Of a DNA stretch of 64,000 nt, positions 52,925-61,984 are shown one piece after another. Below the pieces are notes generated by a model. That model worked only from the letters and a program-made list of their open reading frames with translations. It made no database searches and was not told where the DNA came from. Position numbers and translations under genes: made by a program. The first letter of the stretch is position 1. The number at the start of each line of letters is the position of its first letter. The stretch is from Actinoplanes subtropicus (lineage in GTDB: Bacteria; Actinomycetota; Actinomycetes; Mycobacteriales; Micromonosporaceae). Where the stretch lies: the NCBI RefSeq assembly GCF_000721705.1, contig NZ_JOJL01000020.1, forward strand, positions 1 through 64,000. The letters run 5' to 3'.

Positions 52925-54397
52925 GTGAAGGATGTGGCGTCTTTCGGCTGGGACGTGCTCGGGGTGTCGCTGGTCGTCGTGGCGGCGATCCTGTCGAACC
53001 GAGTCAGTGATCGGATACGCATCCCCGCGCCCGCGCTGTTCCTGGTCGGCGCGGCGATCGCCGCCGACCTGTTCCCCGCGCTCGCCTCGATGCGAGTGCA
53101 GACGGTCCAGAACGTGGTCACCGTCGCTCTCATCATGATCCTTTTCAACGGCGGGATGGGCATCGGCTGGCGGCATCTGCGGCCCAACGCCGGCGCCGTG
53201 CTCTGGATCGGCGTGGCCGGGACCGCCGTCACCGCGGCCGGTCTCGCCGTGTTCGCCCACGCGGTGCTGGGCTTCGGCTGGCAAGTCGCCCTGCTGCTGG
53301 GCACGGCCCTGTCCCCCACCGACCCGGCCGTCGTGTTCTCCGTGCTGGGCCGTCGCGAGATCGTGGGACGCTCGGGCGTCCTGCTGGAGGGCGAGGCCGG
53401 CGCCAACGACCCGGTCGGCATTGCTCTCATGGCGGTGCTGGTCGGCACCGTCGGGCTCAGCGGCGGCCACGCCGTGGTGGAGGGGCTGGTCGAGTTCCTC
53501 CGGCAGATGGCGATCGGCGGCGTGGCCGGGGTGGCCTCCGGTTGGCTGCTGCTGCGACTGATGCGCCGCATGGCGCTGCCCAGCGAGGCGTTGTACCCGA
53601 TCCGCACCCTGGCTTTCGCCGGCGCGGTCTACGGCCTTGCCACGGTCGCCGGCGGCTCCGGATTCCTCGCCGTCTTCATCGCCGGGATCGTCGTCGGCGA
53701 CGCCAACGCGCCGTACAAACGAGAGATCGAGCGGTTCCACAGCGCCCTGGCGAGCCTGGCCGAGGTCGTCGCCTTCGTGGTACTCGGCCTGACCGTCTCC
53801 CTGCGCGATCTCCCCACGGTCCACGCGCTGTGGCCCGGTCTGGTCATCGCTGTCGTGCTCACCCTGCTCGTCCGGCCCGTGCTGGTCGGCCTCATCTCGC
53901 TGCCCGTCCGGTTGCGCACCGGCGAGCGGGTATTCGTGCTCTGGGCCGGCCTCAAGGGTGCCGTGCCGGTGCTGCTGGGCACCTTCGCCTTCACCGCCGG
54001 CGTCCCGGACGCCCAACGCATCTATGAGATCGTCTTCGTCGTGGTCACCTTCTCGGTGATCGTGCAGGGCGGCCTCGCCCCCACCGTGGCCAAGTGGGCG
54101 AAGGTGCCGATGCGCAGCACCGAGCTGGAACCGTGGGCGCTCGGCATGCGCTTCCGCGAGGAGCCCACCGGCCTGCGCCGCTACCGGGTGGCCACGGGCT
54201 CGACCGCCGACGGCAGCTCCATCGCCGAGCTACCCCTCGGCGAAAGCCTGTGGATCAGCATGATCAACCGCGACGGCCGCCTCGTTCAGGTCGCCCATGA
54301 CACCGTCCTGCGAGCCGGCGACGAAATCCTCGCGCTCGCCGACACCGACGGCAACGGCCGCGATCCCGGCGCGATCTTCACCGCACCCGGCGACTGA
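52925..54397 (+). CDS. CPA1 K+(Na+)/H+ antiporter, NhaP2/CvrA type
   Basis: This 490-residue protein has about 12-13 membrane spans (residues 8-395) and a cytoplasmic TrkA_C/RCK-C domain (about 410-485, RYRVATGSTADGSSIAEL then LRAGDEILALAD). The ion-site segments LSPTDPAVVFSVL and EGEAGANDPVGIALM carry the TDP and ND pairs of the CPA1 superfamily. It likely exports K+ or Na+ in exchange for protons, under nucleotide control at the C-terminal domain. It begins at a GTG (52925), divergent from the exchanger remnant. Confidence 0.92.
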   Translation: MKDVASFGWDVLGVSLVVVAAILSNRVSDRIRIPAPALFLVGAAIAADLFPALASMRVQTVQNVVTVALIMILFNGGMGIGWRHLRPNAGAVLWIGVAGTAVTAAGLAVFAHAVLGFGWQVALLLGTALSPTDPAVVFSVLGRREIVGRSGVLLEGEAGANDPVGIALMAVLVGTVGLSGGHAVVEGLVEFLRQMAIGGVAGVASGWLLLRLMRRMALPSEALYPIRTLAFAGAVYGLATVAGGSGFLAVFIAGIVVGDANAPYKREIERFHSALASLAEVVAFVVLGLTVSLRDLPTVHALWPGLVIAVVLTLLVRPVLVGLISLPVRLRTGERVFVLWAGLKGAVPVLLGTFAFTAGVPDAQRIYEIVFVVVTFSVIVQGGLAPTVAKWAKVPMRSTELEPWALGMRFREEPTGLRRYRVATGSTADGSSIAELPLGESLWISMINRDGRLVQVAHDTVLRAGDEILALADTDGNGRDPGAIFTAPGD

Positions 54398-54407
54398 GGA
54401 CCGGAGC

Positions 54408-54671
54408 TCAGCCCAGCAATTCGTCGGCGTAGCACCAGCGCCACTTTTCTCCGGGCTCGAAGGAGCGCATCACCGGGTGGGCGGTGGCTTCGTGGTGGGC
54501 GGACATGTGGCGGCGGGGCGACGAATCGCAGCAGGCCACCGTGCCGCAATCGAGGCACAGGCGCAGGTGGACCCATCCGGTGAAGCCGTCGGCCACGCAC
54601 TGCGGGCAACCGTCCTCGTAGGCCGACTGCGGGGCCGGGTCGCCGGCCGCCGCCAGGTGCTGGCAGGTCAA
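54408..54671 (-). CDS. UBP-type zinc finger protein
   Basis: This 87-residue protein is a single zf-UBP domain with ordered Cys/His ligands: TCQHL, DGCPQC, LRLCLDCGTVACC, HMSAHHEATAHPVMRSF. In eukaryotes the fold binds ubiquitin tails; bacterial stand-alone members have no known partner, but are common in actinobacteria. The TTG start at 54671 overlaps the stop of the antiporter gene, so the two are coupled and a role with that transporter is possible. Confidence 0.9.
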   Translation of the reverse strand: MTCQHLAAAGDPAPQSAYEDGCPQCVADGFTGWVHLRLCLDCGTVACCDSSPRRHMSAHHEATAHPVMRSFEPGEKWRWCYADELLG

Positions 54672-56221
54672 TCGTCACTCCGTTGCAGCTGGGACTCTTC
54701 CAGGTCGAGTTCGCGCTGGGCGCGGGTCAGCACCTCCTCGGGGATCCGGCCCTCGTTGCGGGCGATCTTGAAGACGTGCCGTTCCGCGCTGATCATCTCG
54801 CGACGCAGCCGACCGTACGCCGCCGAGGGGGTCTCCTGCTGCTGATTACCGAGCCGTTCCCACGCGTTGTTGGAGCGGGACTCGACCAGCGCGCGGAGGC
54901 GGTCGACCACCTCGGTCGGGGCGCCGTCCGCCTCCTTCTCCAGGGCGGCCAGCGCGGCCCGGCTGGCCTGATGCTGCACCCCGGCCTCGGCCAGGGCGTC
55001 GGCCGTCGTGGTGTCCTGCCGGACGCCGAGCCGCACCGCGAGCCACGGCAGCGTCGTGCCCTGCAGCAGCAACGTGAAAACGATCACGGCGAAGGCGATG
55101 AAGATGAACAGGTCCCGGAACGGCGAAGGGTCCAGCGTCTGGGCGGCGGCCAGGGTGACCACGCCGCGCATGCCGGCCCAGGCGATCACGGTCGGCGAGG
55201 TCCACGGCGGCCGTTCCTCCCGGCGGCGGATGCGCGGGATCAGCCGGACCAGGTAGGTCGCCGGATACATCCAGACGAAGCGGACGACGATCAGGGCGCC
55301 GATCACCGCGGCGGTGACCGCGACGGTCGTGCCCACATCCGTCTCGATGCTGTTGCCGATGCTCCGCAGTTGCAAGCCGACCAGGAGGAACACCACGCCC
55401 TCGAGGAGGAACGTGGTCAGCCGCCAGACCGCCTCCATCTGTAGCCGGGAGGTCGGCGACAGCAGGTACGGGATGCGGTGCCCGAGATAGAGCCCGCAGA
55501 CCACCACCGCCACCACGCTGGAGCTGCGCGCCACCTCGGCGACGATCACCACGACGAACGGGATGAGCAGGGACACCGCGTCCTCCAGCAGCGGGTCCTC
55601 GATCTTGCGGTGCAGCTTGGCGGCGACGATCGCCGCGACGAGCCCGATCAGCACGCCGCCGCCGGCCTTGAGCGCCACCTGGCCGGCGATCGGCCAGAAG
55701 CCCACCGCGGCGCCGGAGAGGGCGCCGACCGAGATGCGCACCAGCACCAGCGCGGTCGCGTCGTTGAGCAGGCTCTCGCCCTCCAGGATGGTGACCACCC
55801 GGCGGGGCAGGCCGACCGAGCGGGCGATCGCGGTCGCCGACACCGCGTCCGGTGGGGCCACGATCGCGCCCAGGGCCACGCAAGCGGCGTACGGGATCTG
55901 CGGCAGGATCCAGTGCACCACCGTGCCCACCACGAACGCGGTGACCAGCACCAAACCGATCGCGAGCAGCAGGATCGGGCGGATCTGCCGGCGGAACGCG
56001 GGCACCGAGGTCTGCAGCGCGGCCACGTAGAGCAGCGGCGGCAGGATGCCGATCAGCACCAGCTCGGACTTGAGGTGTGCCTGCGGGAAGCCCGGCACGT
56101 ACGACAGCGCCAGGCCGGCGACCAGCAGCACCAGCGGCGCCAGCAGGCCGAAGCGGCGGGCCAGAGCCGCGCCGAGGACCGAGATCGCCACCAGCACGAC
56201 CACGTCGACGATGCTCTCCAT
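54668..56221 (-). CDS. Na+/H+ antiporter, CPA1 family
   Basis: This 517-residue transporter has ~12 spans over residues 5-400. Key segments are VAPPDAVSATAIARSVGLPRR (PPDAV) and LEGESLLNDATALVL (the ND ion-binding pair), with WAGMRGVVTLAAA near the end of the membrane part. A ~110-residue hydrophilic coiled-coil tail follows. The protein resembles the Na+/H+ exchangers of Bacillus NhaG/YjcE type. The ATG at 56221 is preferred to one further upstream. Coupled to the zinc-finger gene downstream. Confidence 0.92.
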   Translation of the reverse strand: MESIVDVVVLVAISVLGAALARRFGLLAPLVLLVAGLALSYVPGFPQAHLKSELVLIGILPPLLYVAALQTSVPAFRRQIRPILLLAIGLVLVTAFVVGTVVHWILPQIPYAACVALGAIVAPPDAVSATAIARSVGLPRRVVTILEGESLLNDATALVLVRISVGALSGAAVGFWPIAGQVALKAGGGVLIGLVAAIVAAKLHRKIEDPLLEDAVSLLIPFVVVIVAEVARSSSVVAVVVCGLYLGHRIPYLLSPTSRLQMEAVWRLTTFLLEGVVFLLVGLQLRSIGNSIETDVGTTVAVTAAVIGALIVVRFVWMYPATYLVRLIPRIRRREERPPWTSPTVIAWAGMRGVVTLAAAQTLDPSPFRDLFIFIAFAVIVFTLLLQGTTLPWLAVRLGVRQDTTTADALAEAGVQHQASRAALAALEKEADGAPTEVVDRLRALVESRSNNAWERLGNQQQETPSAAYGRLRREMISAERHVFKIARNEGRIPEEVLTRAQRELDLEESQLQRSDD

Positions 56222-56298
56222 GCCGGGAAGCTTAGAGACTTCAAGATGAGCACCCCTACTCACGCCCGAGGCACGCCGGATACGGAAGGCTGTCGCCC

Positions 56299-57294
56299 AT
56301 GAATGTGGGGATCACCGGGATCGCGTACGCCCTGCCGGCCCGCGAAGTAGCGACCGGCGAACTGCAGCGCACCATCGCGGCGGCCAGCGGGCTGACGCTG
56401 CCGCCACGGATGTTCGAGCAGGCCACCGGCATCAAGCGGCGCCGGATGGTGGCAGACGGGGAGTACGCGTCGGACCTCGCGATCGACGCCGCCACCAAGG
56501 TGCTCGCCGACACCGGCACCGACCCGCACGACCTGGACCTGCTGCTGTTCGCCAGCGCCACCCGGGACATGGCCGAGCCGGCCACCGCGCACGTGGTGCA
56601 GGCGGCGCTGGGCAGCCGGGCGCACGCGCTGGACGTCACCAACGCCTGCAACAGCTTCCTCAACGGCATCGACTTGGCCCGGTCGATGATCCTGGCCGGC
56701 CGGGCGCGCCGGGCCCTGGTGGTGACCGGCGAGACGCCGACCCGGGCGATGCGTTCCCGGGTGGACGGGCTGGCCCAGGCCCGGACGGCGTTCGCCGGGT
56801 TCACCTTCGGCGACGCGGGGGCGGCCGTGCTGGTCGAGCCCGTCGCCACGGGCGGCATCGTGGACGTGGACAGCGAGACGCACTCCGAGCACTGGTCGGC
56901 CGGCGGGATCTTCGGCGGCGGCTCCCGGCACCCGCGCGGCGACGAGCACACCTACTTCACCGGCGACGGGCACCGGCTGCGCCGGATCTTCGAGCGGATC
57001 GGGGCCGGCCTGATCGAGCGGGTGGCGCTGCGCACCGGGTACGCCTGGGACGACTACGCCCGGGTGCTGGTGCATCAGGTGACCCGGCCGTACCTCGAGC
57101 ACTTCGTCCGGGTGGCCGGGGTGCCCCGGGACAAGCTCGAGGTGACGGTCGACGAGCTGGGCAACATGGCGTCGGCGACGCTCGGGGTGCAGCTGGCCCG
57201 GGTGCGGCCGGCGCTGGAGACCGGCGACCGCGTGCTGCTGGTCGGCCTCGGCGGCGGGGTCAGTCTGATGACCATGGTCTGGGAGGTGTCGTGA
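56299..57294 (+). CDS. KAS III/OleA-like condensing enzyme
   Basis: This 331-residue thiolase-fold enzyme has an intact triad: Cys117 in DVTNACNSFLNG, His259 in VLVHQVTRPYL and Asn289 in ELGNMASATLG. GIKRRRM and FGDAGAAVLVE also fit. FabH enzymes start fatty acids, while OleA joins two acyl-CoA chains into a beta-keto acid. Co-localisation with an adenylating enzyme and an NAD(P)-dependent reductase favours an OleA-like role, but sequence alone does not decide. It opens a five-gene run in which every stop overlaps the next start. It is divergent from the antiporter across 77 bases. Confidence 0.85.
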   Translation: MNVGITGIAYALPAREVATGELQRTIAAASGLTLPPRMFEQATGIKRRRMVADGEYASDLAIDAATKVLADTGTDPHDLDLLLFASATRDMAEPATAHVVQAALGSRAHALDVTNACNSFLNGIDLARSMILAGRARRALVVTGETPTRAMRSRVDGLAQARTAFAGFTFGDAGAAVLVEPVATGGIVDVDSETHSEHWSAGGIFGGGSRHPRGDEHTYFTGDGHRLRRIFERIGAGLIERVALRTGYAWDDYARVLVHQVTRPYLEHFVRVAGVPRDKLEVTVDELGNMASATLGVQLARVRPALETGDRVLLVGLGGGVSLMTMVWEVS

Positions 57295-58013
57295 CGGCGC
57301 CGCTGTGGGTCGTGGTGCCGGCGTACAACGAGGCCGCCCGGATCGGCGACACCCTGCGGGCCCTCGCGGCGCAGACCGACACCGACTTCACGCTGCTGGT
57401 GGTCGACAACGGCTCGACCGACGACACGGCGTCGGTGGCCCGGTCGTTCGGTGCCCAGGTGCTGGTGGAGCCGGAGAAGGGAGTGGGCTGCGCGGTCGAC
57501 ACCGGCTTCCGGCACGCGATCGCGCGCGGTGCCGTCCACCTGGCCCGGACCGACGCCGACTGCGTGCCCGCGCCGGGCTGGGTCGCGGCCGCCCGCCGGG
57601 CGCTGGCCGAGAGCGGCGGCCTGGCCTGCGGCCGGATCGTGGCCCGGCGGGACGAGCATGGGCCGCTCGGGCGGGGCTTCTTCCGGGTGCTGGTCGGGCT
57701 GGCGGCGGCGTTCGGGCGGCTGCGGCCGGCGCACCGCGGCGACGAGTTCCTGGCGCCCTACCGGATGCACGCCGGCAACAACATGGCGATCACGGCCGGC
57801 CTGTACGAGGCGTGCGGGGGCATGCCGCGGCGGCCCTCCCCGACCGACCGCGCCTTCCTCAACCGGGTGCGGCGCACCACCGCGGCGATCGTGCACAGCC
57901 GGCAGATGGTGGTCGCCAACTCGACCCGGCGTCTTCGCGCCTACGGCATCGTCGGCACGGCGAAGTGGTACCTCGACCGCGGCAGCGGCACGTTGACGGC
58001 GGACCCGCGCTGA
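57291..58013 (+). CDS. family 2 glycosyltransferase
   Basis: This 240-residue GT-A enzyme has VVVPAYNEAARIGDTLRAL, VVDNGSTDDT and the metal/nucleotide DxD as ARTDADCVPAPGW. The C-terminal half has FLAPYRMHAGNNMAI with only weak hydrophobic segments, so it is soluble or peripheral. It should transfer a sugar from a nucleotide donor to a lipid or small-molecule acceptor, perhaps the product of the surrounding enzymes. The GTG at 57291 overlaps the stop of the condensing-enzyme gene (GTGA). Confidence 0.9.
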   Translation: MTAPLWVVVPAYNEAARIGDTLRALAAQTDTDFTLLVVDNGSTDDTASVARSFGAQVLVEPEKGVGCAVDTGFRHAIARGAVHLARTDADCVPAPGWVAAARRALAESGGLACGRIVARRDEHGPLGRGFFRVLVGLAAAFGRLRPAHRGDEFLAPYRMHAGNNMAITAGLYEACGGMPRRPSPTDRAFLNRVRRTTAAIVHSRQMVVANSTRRLRAYGIVGTAKWYLDRGSGTLTADPR

Positions 58014-59437
58014 TGCTGGAGCGGCTCCTTTCCGGGTTGCGGCCCGGCGACGACCGTCCGGCGCTGGCCGGGCGGGTCACTCGCGGTGAGCTGGCCGAGC
58101 TCACGCACGGCTACGCCGTGGCGCTGCGCGAGAAGGGCCTGGCCGCGGGCGAGACCATCGCTTTGGCCGTACGCCCGGGGCCGCGCTCGCTGGCGGCCAT
58201 GCTCGCGGCGTACCGGATGGGGCTGCGGATCGCGGTGCTCGATCCGACCGCCGGCCCGGACGTGTTGCGCGCCCGCCTCGCGACGGCGACGCCCCGGCTG
58301 ATCCTGGCCGACGCCGCGGCGCAGGCGGTGGCCGGCTGGCTGGCGCCGCTGGCCCGGCGCGCGCATCTCGCCCTGCCGCCGCTCGACTCGCTCGCGCCGG
58401 TGGTGACGATCGGCCGTCGCCTGCCCGGGATGCCGCCCGTGATGCGCCCGCTCCCGGGGCCGCCGCCACCGGCCTACGACGGCGACGGCGACGCGGTGAT
58501 CGTCTTCACCTCGGGGACGACCAGCCGGCCACGGGCGGTGGTGCACACCCGGCGGTCGCTGTCGGCGGGGATGACCGCGGTGCACGACCTGGTGCGGCCG
58601 GTGCCGGACCTTCCGGTGCTGGGCGGGACCTTTTTCGTCCTGCTGCCGTCGCTGGCCGGCGGGGCGCCGGTGGCGTTGCCGTCACGCCGCCGACTGGGCC
58701 GGCAGATCCGGGCGCTGCGCCCGCAGGCCACCTATCTGACGCCGCCGCAGTTGCGCGCGGCGCTGGCGGACGGGGTTCGCTTCACCGGGCGGGTCTACAG
58801 CGGGTCGGCGCCGGTCAGCGCGGCCCTGCTGGCCTCGGTACGGGCAGCGGGGGCCGCCGAGGCGTGGGGCGTCTACGCGCTGACCGAGGTCTTCCCGGCG
58901 GCCGCAGTCGAGTCCGCGTCGAAGTCGGCCTTCACCGGGCCGGGTGACCTGGTCGGCGACCTGCTACCCGGCGTGACGGCGACCACCGACGCAGCGGGTC
59001 AACTCCTGCTGGCCGGGCCGACGGTGGCGGACCGGTACCTGGGCGAGGAGCCCTTCGACCGGGTGGCGACCGGCGATCTGGGGGACATTTCGGACGGCCG
59101 GGTCGTGCTCGGCGGTCGGCTCAAGGACATGATCCTCCGGCGGGCCGAGAACATCTATCCGGGCCTGTACGAGCCGTCGCTGCACCTTCCCGGCGTGGAG
59201 TTGGCGCTGCTGGTGGGCGTGCCGGCCGAGGACGGCGACGAGCGGGTGGTGGCGGTGATCCAGCCGGCGCCCGGTTCTGCGGAGGCCAGCCTCCGGGTGT
59301 CGCTTCGGGAGCCGCTGGCCCGGATGGGTGCGGCCCGCCCCGACGCGGTCGTCTTCGCGCGCATTCCGCTGGCCGGCCGCTCGCGCAAACCGGACCGCGC
59401 GGCCACCGCCCGCCTCGCCGCGCGGGCCACCGCGTGA
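58013..59437 (+). CDS. OleC-like AMP-forming acyl ligase
   Basis: This 474-residue adenylating enzyme of the ANL superfamily has the P-loop IVFTSGTTSRPRAVVHT, a core with WGVYALTEVFPAAA, VATGDLGDISDGRVVLGG and RLKDMILRRAENIYP (hinge), and the final catalytic Lys in GRSRKPDRA. It is shorter than typical CoA ligases (~520) and OleC (~550), mainly in the N-terminal domain. OleC converts beta-hydroxy acids to beta-lactones. The start ATG at 58013 overlaps the glycosyltransferase stop (TGATG). Confidence 0.85.
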   Translation: MLERLLSGLRPGDDRPALAGRVTRGELAELTHGYAVALREKGLAAGETIALAVRPGPRSLAAMLAAYRMGLRIAVLDPTAGPDVLRARLATATPRLILADAAAQAVAGWLAPLARRAHLALPPLDSLAPVVTIGRRLPGMPPVMRPLPGPPPPAYDGDGDAVIVFTSGTTSRPRAVVHTRRSLSAGMTAVHDLVRPVPDLPVLGGTFFVLLPSLAGGAPVALPSRRRLGRQIRALRPQATYLTPPQLRAALADGVRFTGRVYSGSAPVSAALLASVRAAGAAEAWGVYALTEVFPAAAVESASKSAFTGPGDLVGDLLPGVTATTDAAGQLLLAGPTVADRYLGEEPFDRVATGDLGDISDGRVVLGGRLKDMILRRAENIYPGLYEPSLHLPGVELALLVGVPAEDGDERVVAVIQPAPGSAEASLRVSLREPLARMGAARPDAVVFARIPLAGRSRKPDRAATARLAARATA

Positions 59438-60501
59438 GCTCCGCCGCCCGGGCGCGGGACCGGCGCGTCTACCTGCTCGGCCATCCGGTGCTGTTCGCGC
59501 TGCTCGCGGTCCTTCGGCGGAAGCCGGTGCGGAGGCTCGGCGGCACGCTGCTCGTGAACGACCGGGAGGCCTGCCTGACCGCGCTGACCCGGATTCCGCT
59601 CGACCGCACGGCCGAGGGCACGACCGGGGGTGCGGTGGATCGGCTGGCGGGCGCCGGCGGGCTCTTCGACCAGCAGGGCGACGACCACCGGCGCACCCGG
59701 CGGGACGTCGCCGAGCGGCTCGGCGCGGCCGGCGTCGAGCGGCTGCGGCCGGTCTGGAACGGGCTGCTCGACGAGCGCCTCGCCCGGCTCGCGGAGGGCG
59801 GCACGGTCGACCTCGTCCCGCTGGCCGCCGAGATCGCCGGGGCGACCGCGGCGGCGCTGCTCGACCTCGACGTGGATCCGTTCGAGCTGGCCGCGGCGGC
59901 CCGGGAGGCCGGCTCGGCGGCGGCGCGTGCCCACCTCCCGGGGCCGGCCCGGCGGCGGGCGGAGCGGCGGGCCGAGGCCGCGGCGGGACGCCTGATCGCG
60001 CTGGCCGGGCCGGGCGACGGCGGGCTGGCGGCGACGCTGGCGGTCGCCGCGGTGAACACGACCGTCGCGGCGCTTCCGCGCTCCGCGGCCTGGGTCTGCG
60101 ATGACGGACTTTGGGCGTACGCAAGCGAGGTTTTGCTGGTCGACGAGCTGTTGCGGGTCACCTCGCCGACGCCGCTCCTGCCTCGCGTGGCCGCCGCCGG
60201 CGGCGAGATCACTCCGGGCTGCCCGGTCCGGAAGGGGGATCGGATGCTGCTGATCGTCCGGCACGCGGTGGACGCGCACCGGCGCGATCCCGACCCGGCG
60301 AATCCGGCACCGGCCCGGCAGGCTCAGCTGGTCTTCGGGGCGGGGACGCATGCGTGCCCGGGCGCGCGCCTCGCCCGGCAGCAGCTCGCCGACCTGCTGG
60401 CGGCCCTCGCCCCGCACCGGCCGGTCGTGGTGCGCGCGAAGGCCGACCGTCGCTCGGCGCTTCCCGGCTGGCGGTCACTGGTGATTCGGGGAACGGCATG
60501 A
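59434..60501 (+). CDS. compact cytochrome P450
   Basis: This 355-residue P450 has the heme loop VFGAGTHACPGARLARQQL with Cys308, the K-helix ExxR as ELLRVT, and DDHRRTRRDV resembling the C-helix. It is ~45-50 residues shorter than usual bacterial P450s. In the I-helix region I read AVAAVNTTVAALPRS rather than the usual AGxxT, so oxygen activation may differ. It probably oxidises a lipid-like intermediate of this operon. No ferredoxin gene is nearby. A GTG start overlaps the previous stop (GTGA). Confidence 0.85.
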   Translation: MSSAARARDRRVYLLGHPVLFALLAVLRRKPVRRLGGTLLVNDREACLTALTRIPLDRTAEGTTGGAVDRLAGAGGLFDQQGDDHRRTRRDVAERLGAAGVERLRPVWNGLLDERLARLAEGGTVDLVPLAAEIAGATAAALLDLDVDPFELAAAAREAGSAAARAHLPGPARRRAERRAEAAAGRLIALAGPGDGGLAATLAVAAVNTTVAALPRSAAWVCDDGLWAYASEVLLVDELLRVTSPTPLLPRVAAAGGEITPGCPVRKGDRMLLIVRHAVDAHRRDPDPANPAPARQAQLVFGAGTHACPGARLARQQLADLLAALAPHRPVVVRAKADRRSALPGWRSLVIRGTA

Positions 60502-61340
60502 AGATCGCGATCACCGGGGCATCCGGCTTCTGCGGCGGCGTGCTGGCCAAGCAGGCGGCCCTGATGGGCGCCGACGTGCTGTGCGTGGGACGCCGGCCCG
60601 GCCCGGTCGGCAAGCACCTCCCCTGGGACGCGACCGTCGATCAGCCCGATCTCGGGGACGCCGACGCGGTCGTGCACCTCGCGGCGGCCGTAGGCGACCC
60701 GCGGCCCGGGCGCCGCACCGAGGAGGCCTTCCGCAGCGTCAACGTCGACGGGACCCGCCGGCTACTGACCGCCGCGGCCGGGCGACCGGTCGTCTGGGTG
60801 AGCAGCGCCTCGGTCTATCGGCCGGGGCCTTATCGAACGCCGGTGCGCGAGGATCACCCCGCCGATCGGCAGCGCACGGCTTACGGGCGTACGAAAGCAA
60901 TCGGTGAGGAAATCGCCCTGGCCGGCCACGCGGTGGTGTTGCGGCCCCGCGCGGTCTACGGCGCCGGCGACCCCCACCTGCTGCCGCGCTTGCGACGGGT
61001 CGTGCACGGCGGACGCGCCTGGCTGCCCGGCCCGGACGTGCCGCTGAGCCTGACCGCCGTGGAGAACCTGGCGTCGGCCTGCCTGGCCGCGATCGGCTGG
61101 CCGCCCGGCGCCTACAACGTCGCCGACGACGTGGTCTACCGGCGGGACGAGGCGGTCGAGACCGTCCTCGGCGTGCCGGTGCGGCACGTCCCGCTGACGG
61201 TGGCGCGGGTGGCGGCGCTGCTCCCCGGCCGGACGCTCACCCGATACAGCGTCGACCAGGTCACCGACGGGATGGTGCTGGACCTCGGCAAGGCGCTGGC
61301 CACCGGATGGCGGCCGGCGAAGACCCTTACGCCGTCGTGA
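60498..61340 (+). CDS. OleD-like NAD(P)-dependent reductase/epimerase
   Basis: This 280-residue extended SDR has ITGASGFCGGVLAKQ as cofactor loop, VVHLAAAVGDPRPG, catalytic Ser in VWVSSASVYRPG and YGRTK as the YxxxK pair. The C-terminal part (LTAVENLASACLAAIG, GAYNVADD) is typical of 3-beta-hydroxysteroid-dehydrogenase/epimerase relatives, including OleD, which reduces beta-keto acids to beta-hydroxy acids. The ATG at 60498 overlaps the P450 stop (ATGA), and no gene in the same orientation follows closely. It overlaps a convergent lipoprotein by 14 bases. Confidence 0.87.
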   Translation: MKIAITGASGFCGGVLAKQAALMGADVLCVGRRPGPVGKHLPWDATVDQPDLGDADAVVHLAAAVGDPRPGRRTEEAFRSVNVDGTRRLLTAAAGRPVVWVSSASVYRPGPYRTPVREDHPADRQRTAYGRTKAIGEEIALAGHAVVLRPRAVYGAGDPHLLPRLRRVVHGGRAWLPGPDVPLSLTAVENLASACLAAIGWPPGAYNVADDVVYRRDEAVETVLGVPVRHVPLTVARVAALLPGRTLTRYSVDQVTDGMVLDLGKALATGWRPAKTLTPS

Positions 61341-61920
61341 CCACCCCGGAGCGGGCGACCGTCGAGGCCTGCGTGCCGTCCCGGCCCAGCATGGTGGTGA
61401 CCGCGTCGACCGAGAAGACGTAGCGGGTCTTCGCGTCGAGGCCGCTGACCGTCGCGGTCAGGTAGCCGCAGCCCGTGCCGGGCGTGACCACGGTCCAGCC
61501 GACGTCGCGCTGCTGCCCCACGAGCACGTCCTGGGAGATCGCGGTGATCCGGTACTCGACCAGGTACGAGCCGCCCGGGTTGTAGAAGGTGACCGCGGCG
61601 CTGGTGGTGCCGGGGACGACGGTGGCGCCGCCGATGTCGTGCGAGGCGTCCGGCGGGCAGTCGGTCGCCGAGCCGGTGGGCGTCGGGGTGACCGAGCCGG
61701 AGGGCAGCGGCAGGAAGCCGGTCGGGAAGGTGCTCGGCGTGGCGGTGGCGACCGACGGGGACGGGGACGGGGTGGCGCTGCCGGAGACGGTGATCACCCA
61801 GGGTGTGCCGCTCGGGGACGGCACCGGGCTCGCGACGCTGCTCGCCTTGCAGCCGCCCAGCACCAGCGGCGCGCAGATCATCGTGCCCAGCCAACAAATG
61901 CCCAGCCAACGACGGCGCAC
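61327..61920 (-). CDS. lipoprotein with fibronectin-III-like domain
   Basis: This 197-residue exported protein has a lipobox LVLGGC with Cys24 as lipidation site, a Ser/Pro/Thr-rich linker (to about residue 85) and a C-terminal beta domain. That domain reads AAVTFYNPGGSYLVEYRITA, TVSGLDAKTRYVFSVDAV and similar lines, typical of FN3. Two Cys residues may pair. Function unknown; likely a surface scaffold. It is tail-to-tail with the last gene of the biosynthetic operon. Confidence 0.78.
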   Translation of the reverse strand: MRRRWLGICWLGTMICAPLVLGGCKASSVASPVPSPSGTPWVITVSGSATPSPSPSVATATPSTFPTGFLPLPSGSVTPTPTGSATDCPPDASHDIGGATVVPGTTSAAVTFYNPGGSYLVEYRITAISQDVLVGQQRDVGWTVVTPGTGCGYLTATVSGLDAKTRYVFSVDAVTTMLGRDGTQASTVARSGVVTTA

Positions 61921-61984
61921 CGGCCCGCCCTCCCCGTGTCTCGAACCGCTGTCGCGGATCAGATCGACCGGAGAGTCCAGAGCC

